Source of the DNA: Magnolia sinica
Taxonomy: Eukaryota; Streptophyta; Magnoliopsida; Magnoliales; Magnoliaceae
DNA length: 64,000 bases
Assembly: GCF_029962835.1 (NCBI RefSeq)
Contig: NC_080577.1
Location: 26,518,501-26,582,500, forward strand
Reading direction: 5' to 3'
Numbering within the stretch: position 1 is the stretch's first letter; the number at the start of each line of letters is the position of its first letter. Below, one piece after another: positions 36,401-45,400 of the stretch. The notes beneath the pieces were generated by a model. It saw only the letters and a list, made by a program, of their open reading frames with translations, was not told where the DNA came from and did not search any database. Made by a program: the position numbers and the translations under genes.

Positions 36401-39400
36401 GAAGCTCTGATACCATGTAAACCGGGAGGAGCTGAAAGCTTTTCTGTATTTGAGACAACCCAAAGGGGTTGAATATATAGAGATTACAGTCATCTATACA
36501 AGGAAAATAATAAAAGCAGAATCCTCTACCTATGGAAACGAACTATACAAGGTATACTAGCTATACGCATGTCAACAGAAGCTACTCATAAAATTGGTCC
36601 GGATGACGGTAAGCCCCTCTCTAATCCTGAGATGTATTGGCGGCTAGTTCGACGTCTTATCTATCTCACTATTACCCGGCCGGATCTTTCGTATGTTGTG
36701 GGGGTTGCAAGTCAATTCATGCATGCCCCACGTACCATACATCTGACAGCGGTATATCATATTCTTCGATTTCTTAAATCTTCTCTAGGCAAAAGTTTAC
36801 TATTTCAACAACATGGCCATCTTCATCTATCTAGTTACTCTAATGCTAATTGTGCTAGAAGTTTAAATGATCAAGGATCTATATCTAGGTATTGTACATT
36901 TATCGATGGTAACCTTGTCACCTGGAAGAGTAAGAAACAATCCATCGTGGCGAGATCTTCTATTGAGGCTAAGTATCGGGCGATGGCTCATGCGACATGT
37001 AAACTTTGGCTTCAAACCCTCTTATAGGAACTCGGTTATAATCCCCCAAGTCCCATTCCTTTGCATTGCGATAATCAAGTTGTCATTCATATTACAAGCA
37101 ATCCGGTGTTCCATGAGCACACGAAGCACATTGAGGCTGATTGTCACTTCGTTCGGGAGAAAGTGGCTAACAAAGAAATTACAACTCCATTTGTTTGCAA
37201 TGGAGACCAACTGGCCAATGTTCTTACCAAGTCTCTTTGTCAGGATGCTCTTCTTCGTATCACTAGGAAGTTGGGCACGATCCATATCTATGCTCCAACT
37301 TGAGAGGGAGTATAAAAAGGGTAGTATGTATATTTGTGTCTTTTTGGGTGTGAGTATATATATAGTGGTGTATGCTCCTGCAGAGTACTTATTCTTAGCT
37401 TTATAATAAAAGGTGTGGGGGGTTTGTTGTTCCCTAACACACCAAAGAAGCCCTTCTCTCACAAACTCTCTTTTCTTCTCCTTCTTCTCTCTTCTTCTTC
37501 CTTTCCCTTCCAAACTTCTCAAACTTACTTTGCGGCAGCGAGGGGGGGGACATGATCTTCCAGGATTAGAAGCGTAATTGAATAGGAGATGGAGAAAACA
37601 AAAATGGCAATTTCCAGTCTGGTAGGTTCAAAGATACAAACATGGCAGAAGCTCAGGAACTTCGAGAATTGAAAAAACTTTCCTCTTCCTTCTAGAGGTC
37701 AATTGCAAAGGGTGAGATGAGATGTCATCAAGTGCTCACACTCTCAAAAGATTCCAAGCAATTGGAGAACATGATCTACTGTTACTGAAATTTGACATTT
37801 TCTTAAGGATATTAGTGAAATTTGACATTTAGAAGCAAGATATAAACAGTCTTAATATCATGCTTTAAGAAAGACAATGACATCAGTCATTCTTTTGCAA
37901 AAGAAGAGGCGTCAAGACCTTATCTTGATGTTGGAGAATCTATAGCACTCCTGTAAGTTAATACATTCCAAAATATCTCATACATATTTTGATAAATTTT
38001 CCATTAATTAAACAAAGAAAATTACATACATAAAGAAGAAGAAATCTATTAACACTAACCTTATTGTGCAAAAGCTTTTTCCAGTTGAATTCAATTGGCT
38101 CTCTAAGTTCCCACCCAAAATTTTTTGCATCCTGCATAAGGAAAATCACCGTTAGATCAATACATCAGATATACTTAAGTAATCATGAATGATATGTGTG
38201 GAACTGGCATTACTTATACAATAAAAATATATGGAAGAAAGAAAACAGTAAGAAACTTTGGTTGAATTTGAGTAAATTTAAGGCACCACGATACACAACC
38301 TCAATTAGAAAAAAGAACATGGCATCAAATATAAGGAAAAAAAAAAAAAAGGAATTCAATCGCCTGCCCCCAGAATCAATATTTTTGTTGTATATTAACC
38401 AACAAAGTCCGCATCGAATAATAATGATAAATCTGTCTGTTTTGGTTTTTCCGTTTTGCCTGTCTGTAAAGCCAATACATATCAGGTTGACATGTATGAT
38501 GTATCACATCAAATGGTGTGTGGAAGTTATGAAGGTTCAAAGAAGACAGTACATGGACTCCCTCGATGTCATCAGTTACAAATGACGTAGTAAAAGGCAA
38601 AACTGAAATCAATTGAGTGGAGAATTGAATGAACCAATTTAGAACTTCAATCTCCACCTTATAATGCCACAAAGGAGATAAAACAAACTCAATAAAGGAC
38701 AGTGATAATTGATTACCAAAAGTAATCTAGGTTCTATAACTAGAAAAAGAAAAGAAACTCTCCAGATGAGAAAAATGGGAACTGTGGGAGAACCCAACAG
38801 GGTTCTAGGAGTAAAACCTGCTATAACAATTAGAAGAATCACTCTTCTAAAGAAAAGCATAATTACCCAAAACATTGTTAGTCAATAAATATAGAAACAA
38901 AATGCCTGAAACAATTTTATTCCATAAAAAAAATAATGTAGTAGTCCAAACATATGGCCTCATTAACTACTTATTGGGCTTCTTTACGATGAAAATTCTC
39001 TTCAAAATTTGAAACTCTAGCTTAAAAGTCAAACTAAGAAAGTTCTAATAAAAGGAAACTAACTGTATAGAATCAAACTACTCAAATATGCACAACCATA
39101 CAGCTCTATGGGGATTTACAGTTGGTACAAAACTCAAAAGTACTTCCTACGGTTTGTATATGAACCCCAAAAATGTCCACCGCTTGGACTTGTAAGCCTC
39201 CACAGTCCAAAACGTTGAGGCAACTCAGTTGGATTTGTGGGGGCCCCGTAGTCTAATCAGATGAGAGTAAGCCCTAAAGTTCAATTGTCCAGCAAGTGGG
39301 GTCCACTCTTGGACCTCCCTTGATGGAAGGCCTGGATGCATCGTTGAGTTGGTGGTCTCTTAGAGAATCGCTGTAGTTTGCAGTGAGATCATTGATATTA

Positions 39401-42400
39401 TCCTAATATGGGGAAAGTTTCTTCTCCCACATTGATGGGATGCAATCCTAAACAGGTGACTTAGTTGATAAGATGTGAGGGAGAAACCTTTTATATTAGT
39501 TTTTCCGAAGTGTTTATGTCATTGTACAATAGGTTTTTTTTAAAAAAAAAATCTACTAATGTTATTCTTCTCTGACAATCAAAATGGAAGAAGAAAAGAT
39601 ACAAAAGAATAATTAGGTCAAAAGATGGTAAACCATTCTGAATACTGGCATCAAAATACTGCAAGTCATGGTCAGAAGTATAGAGGTGTTTCTATAGCTG
39701 TTTCCCAAAATTAAATGAACAAATGAATGCAAACCTTGTGGAAACAATGAATGATTATCACAGTATTTAATACCATACATATGATAGCCATTTGTTGATG
39801 AAATGGGCAACAAATAAGCAAAGGTAATCCAAACAAAATTTGTGGATTAAAACCAAAGAAAGCAATTCGAAGACATGTCGTTCAGGAAAATACACCACAA
39901 GAAGATGGAAAAGCATGTTGAAAAAATTCTTTGACTCAAAGACTTCTATTTATTTATTTTTTGAAGGCATATCCACATTTCTTTTAGACGACATTCCTCA
40001 AGAATAGTCCTTGATAGTTTTAACTTCATATACATCGCACTTCTAATTGTTAACAATAGAAACAGTTTCCTCTGAGATCATAAAGATAAACATCAGATTA
40101 GCTTCTCAAACTATTCAAAAGGGGAAAAAAAGGACTAGTAGTTGACAATCAAAGAAAAGAAAACATATGAAGCTTCTAATAAAATAAAGGGAGAATAGCA
40201 ACTGATAAATGAATATCAATCTCAAATACATGTATCAAGATCAAACTAAAGAAAACATGGAAAAAAAAAAGAGTGAGTGAATGGCTGTAGAACTATACTA
40301 GGCCTACAGTCCAGAATTTAGTTCCTAAAAAGAATTAACTTCCAAAAGAGAATTCTTCTATAAAATATTCATCAAAACCATACTGTAAATCCACAAATAT
40401 ACTATTTCAGTGAAAAATCATGTTTTCTGAATACCAATAAGATCCCACCTCAAATTCACCTCGAAAGGATGCTCCGTACACTAAAATCTTTTTAGGAACA
40501 CAACCACGAATAACGCACCTACAAGATAAGAGAGAAGGGTTGTCATGATCATCAGCATGTGAGATACCCCTCAGGTCAGTAGAACCACATACCATATATT
40601 GTAGAAAACCCTTACATTAGTGAGTATAAAAAGTAAAAAGGAAGACAGAATTTTCTGACCCAACAGGTGGTCAAAATCCCCTTCAAAACAAAGAACAGTA
40701 CTGAAAATAAGTAGTTATAGACTCATAAGTCCCTCAAAAAGCCAGCCTGTAGCGTTACATTGATAGTAGCTTCTACTTTTTTTCAAAGAGATAATGGCAA
40801 AGGGTAATAATCATCTTAATGACAAAGACAAGACAGGAGTTCTGCAAAGGGGCAGTTAAAGTAGAATCGTATCAGAAACCATGTACAAGGTTTTCAGTTC
40901 AAGGACTTACGTTCCACCTACTCCACCAATGACTTCTGAACTAATTGGATGAAAGGGAAGCTCACAAATTGCAACCTAGCATTATGATTCACAGCTGGTT
41001 AGAGCAATACTGCTTACAGTATGTTGTCTATAGCTAAACAAATGTGAAAGACATTGAAAATGGCGAAGAGTCAAAAGAAAAAGAAATCTCAACACCTGAA
41101 TGAAATTGAAGTGTAACTACAAAAATATTGTAAGCCGAATGATTATGTGCTGTATCTTCCAGGAAAGAAAAGAATCTCATGTAAAAGGGCACCTTAAAAA
41201 TCAATAAACCGAAGCACAAGCTCGATAACTAAACAAGATTTCAAATCAATAGCTGCTTATCTATACATCAATAGCTATCTACTCTACTTTTGCAGCAACA
41301 ATAGCAATTTCAGGGTCATCCTCGAACACGTGATACAGCAATGTCAAACAATAGTTTAGGGTGTGTCTAGAAATGGGTAAGTGCCCATTCTGCTTTGTGA
41401 TTAGGGTGGCTCACTTCTTTCAAATCTAAATCCTCAAAACTGGTGTTGCAGGGCCCTTTTCCTTTTCAGTATCTTTTCACAACAACACTCGAGCACACTT
41501 GGATACTCCATGACACAAAACGACACAACACCATATGCACAGTATGAATGAGTGCCCTGATGATGCCATCAAACACTGTCGCATGCAGAACCCTTCAGAT
41601 GATGTGTCTTGAATCATCTACATCCTTCATGAGGTTCCGTGTCTTGAATCATCTACATCCTTCATGAGGTTCCATGTTCTTTTCAAGTGCATTTGGTCTA
41701 AGGGTGAATATCGTGATTTTTTGAAAGGTTTACACCTCTATATGTTTTATCACTGCAAGAGGCCAAATTTGGCATAGGCCAGTGTTGGCAGATTTGATGG
41801 TAACTACAGCATCATATTGGCATAGGCCAGTGTTGGTAGATTTGATGGCAAATATGGCATCATATCTCAAGGCTAATATTTGCTTCTGAAGCAAATAGTT
41901 AAATATTATAATATCTGGCAGAAGGAAAAAAAAAAAAATTTGCCAAGGTTCCACCCTCCACCCAAATGGCCAAACCGCCTCTACGTTTTCCCATTTCTTT
42001 GTTTTTTATTTAGTCAAATATTGCTGTTAGGTTGAACATTTCTCATTATTTCATTGTGTCCAAGCTCGCATCCACTCCTTTGGTGTTAAGGAAACTATTG
42101 TATAAGCTGTAGGGTTCACTTTCACTTTTCAGCTAGAGAAATTATCACATTCAAAGATTGTATAGTCCAATAGGGGTTGTCCCCCTTAATTTCAAAGAAG
42201 TTCCTCACTAGATTTAAAATCAAAAAGCTTTTTTGAGAATCATCCTTGAATATAAATAGGAGAAAGCCTGTGTTACCATACAATGTTGTGATCATTTCTA
42301 GTTTGGGTAATAGGCCAAATATCAAAAAGTTCATGCCATACAGTTTGCTTTATTTTCTCAGACGGAATTGCCAAATCTTTTTAAGGGCAATTGATGTTTG

Positions 42401-45400
42401 TTGTGTGACATTCAAATAGGGTCTTTTTATTTCTATCAATTGCCATAAATTGAACATAAATTGATATTTTCTTTCTTTATCTTTCATAATTTTCTTGTTT
42501 TATCTTATTTCTCACTGTATGGAGGCATTCATATGTCCAGATTTTCGGAAGTAGCCATCTCAGAGAATTGAGGACACTTTGACACTTGTAACCCGTGCCA
42601 CATGCCCAGGGAAACATGAGAGAAGGCTCTTTTTGGCCCCAAGTTGCAAGTGGCAGAAAAAAGTACTCTTTGCTAATTTGGCACAAAAGCACCCATTAAA
42701 ATAGTCACTTTTCAGACATCCAAATGCACCCATGGATAAAATAGACCCTTGTGTAACCTTTCATTGATTACAAATAGTGAATCAAAAGAAAACTCTGGGG
42801 TATGTTCCCTTAATGGATAGATATACTCCTTTCCTTCTCCAATAAAGAATTCCATAACTAGCATTCCAATATCATTGATATCAATATTATCGGCGATATT
42901 ATCAATACTGCCAAGCCGGCGATACCGAGAAGCCCTGGGAATCTCTTTTTTCCAAATACCACTAAAATATTGACAAAATACTGCTATTGTATCATTGGGC
43001 GATAATATCACCAAAAATCGCCACAAACCCTTTATAAATTCTCCCATATATCGCCTATATTGATGATATTATCAACGACACAGGTCAATGAGGAGGAAAG
43101 TGTACATAAATAAGTAGAAATTGAGAAGAAAAAAAATGCAATAAAAAATAGATTTTTTTTCTTGAAAATTGTTTTGGGGATCTAGTTGGGGAGTGGACTT
43201 CAACCACCCTTCTTCAATTTTTGTGAATCAAATCCCTCATTTTAGGAGAAAGAAAAAAAAAAAAAAAAAAATCTGAAGTTTTTTTAGGGATCTAGTCAAG
43301 GAGTCGATGATGTAGGCTGATATGGCCCATGATCCATGGACCAAGCCCAGACCCATTAAGCCCAAGCCCAACAATTGGCCCATCAATAAGGAGGCCCAAC
43401 CCTCCTATTTAGGTAGTTAGATGGCAAAATCAATCAGCTAGCTATGAATAATCCATTAGTCAAATTCCTTTTATTTGTTTTCCATTTTTGTAATAAGTCA
43501 TTGCTTGTCAATGACATTATGAGTTTTCCTTACATGTACGTTTCAAAACTTATATAAGGGCCTGTGATGAGTAGTATCAACGCACTTTTGAATTAAATCA
43601 AAATTTTGAAATTGTTCTCTTCTATGTGTTTTAGTTTTCATACTTAGATTGAAGGTTCCTACGCTTGGTGGATCCTTCCCATCAACCGGCTATGTCGGTG
43701 GATTTTGACCACTCCTCAATTTTTATGAATCAAATCTATCATTTTGGGGAAAAATCGAGAAGGGGATTAAATACTATTAAAATTAGAAGGGAAAAAGGGC
43801 ACAATACTGCAAAAATTAGAAAATAAATTGAAGTGCATATTTTTTTTGTTTAAGTTTTTTTTAGGGATCTGGTTAAGGAATAAATTTTGACCACTCCACT
43901 TCAATTATTATGAATCAAATCCATCAATTTTTCTTTTTTTCTTTTTCTTTTGGGGGGGGGGGAGATGCATAAATACTACTAAAATTAGAAAAAATAAAAA
44001 TAAAAATTTGTTTTCGATTTTTTTTGGGGGGGTCTAGTGGGATGTGGATTTCAACTGCACCTCTTTAGTTTTTGGAAATTAAATCCCTCATTTTAGGTAA
44101 AAATTTGGGAAGGGTTAAAACATGCAAAAATAAAATAAAAATTAAAAAAACAATAATAAATTTTTTTCTTTTGAAATTTTTTTCGAGATTTGGTTGGGGA
44201 ATGGATTTCGACCACTCTTCAATTTTTGAAAAAAAAAAAATCATTTAAATTTTATTTAAAATTTTGAAAATGCAAAAAAAAAAAAAAAAAATGATAATGA
44301 TATTGAATGATATTGTTTCATTAAAAGCGTATTGATTTTTTCTATTTACGTATGGATATTGATGAGTAATGTGTTGCATTTTTTTATAAAAAATGGAGTT
44401 CTAAATTATGAAAAAATAAAAAATTTGTCTACTTTAAAAAATAATGATTTTATTTCATAATTATGTATGGATGGATGTATGATATATGCATGTGTGAATG
44501 CATGCATTAATGGATGGATGAATGGATGTGTTATGCACATATGGAAGTATCATGCATGAATGGATTGATAAGTGTTTATGAATGAACACATGCATGTAGG
44601 CATGTATGTACTTGTGCATGGATGGATGGTTGGATGGATGATGGATGATGTATAGTGTACTTTGCAAATATGTATGTATGCATGGATAAATTTATGTTAC
44701 TATATACACTGGTTTTTACAACGGCATGTGGATTAGGCCCCTATTAAACGAAAAGTTGCTATGCATTGTTCTTTTTTGCAATTTTTTATTCCTAAACATG
44801 TAAACATGTCTTTTAGTATCTCAAAAAGTTTCACTGATGCAGGACAACTAATCAGTTGCTCTAAAAGCTTGAACCGATCGAACATGGCCAATCAATCCCT
44901 TTATCTCATAGCCCAGGTCAGGCCCTCGATCGAACTCCCCTCATAGGCCCCACTTCACATAAGTCTCGCCTCACATGGGTCACCCACCCCGAGTGTGCGC
45001 CGCCCCCCCCCCCCCCCCGCTTCACAAAGGCCACCCCACTCGAGCCCGATGTGAAAATGCTCCTTGTATTAATCACCACCGGTGAAGAGTCTCAAACACG
45101 AGACCTCCTGGTCTAATACCACTTTTGACACAAGACAACTAACCGCTTACTCTAAAAACTTGAACTGATAAAGCGTAGCGAATCAATCCCTTTAGCTCGT
45201 AGCACATGTCATGCCCTCGGCATAACCCCCCTCATATGCCACACTTCACATGGGTCTCACCTTCCATGAGCCACCCGCCTCACACAGGCCGCCCACCCCG
45301 AGTGTACCCCTGCTTCACACAGGACACCCCACTCGAGCCAAGTGTGAAAATGCCCCTGCATTATTCACTAAAAAATCCACCTTTTTCTCCATGTTTCCCT

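Larger units (their letters stand above)
34101..36577 (-). mobile_element. Copia element 3, antisense, internally deleted, nested in Copia 2
   Basis: Flanked by GATGC (34096-34100) and GAAGC (36578-36582). LTRs at 34101-34274 and 36416-36577; PBS TGGTATCAGAGC on the minus strand at 36404-36415; GAGGGGGGA polypurine tract at 34275-34283. Only gag and RNase H remain in the 2.1-kb interior, with protease, integrase and RT deleted. Removing it restores the Copia 2 RT frame. Confidence 0.9.
22683..37530 (+). mobile_element. Copia LTR retrotransposon 2, greatly enlarged by nested insertions
   Basis: Related to Copia 1 (same gag and RNase H end). Left LTR 22683-22869 (5' part shortened), PBS-like TCGTATCAGAGC after it, right LTR 37311-37530 after a GAGAGGGAG tract. 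TGCGG lies at both edges (22678-22682 and 37531-37535), a plausible target duplication. Internal order: gag, foreign RT fragment, gag, LTR debris with a Gypsy element, gag end, protease, integrase, RT, an antisense Copia, RT end and RNase H. Its own sequence is only about 5 kb of the 14.8 kb. Confidence 0.85.

Noticed and set aside
38196..38872. Open frames in GR intron 3 on both strands
   Set aside because: AT-rich, low-complexity translation, no start context or homology, inside an intron bounded by good splice sites.
44871..44935. True tRNA gene
   Set aside because: A and B box-like words occur in this neighbourhood only as a SINE head; no cloverleaf with matching acceptor stem was found.
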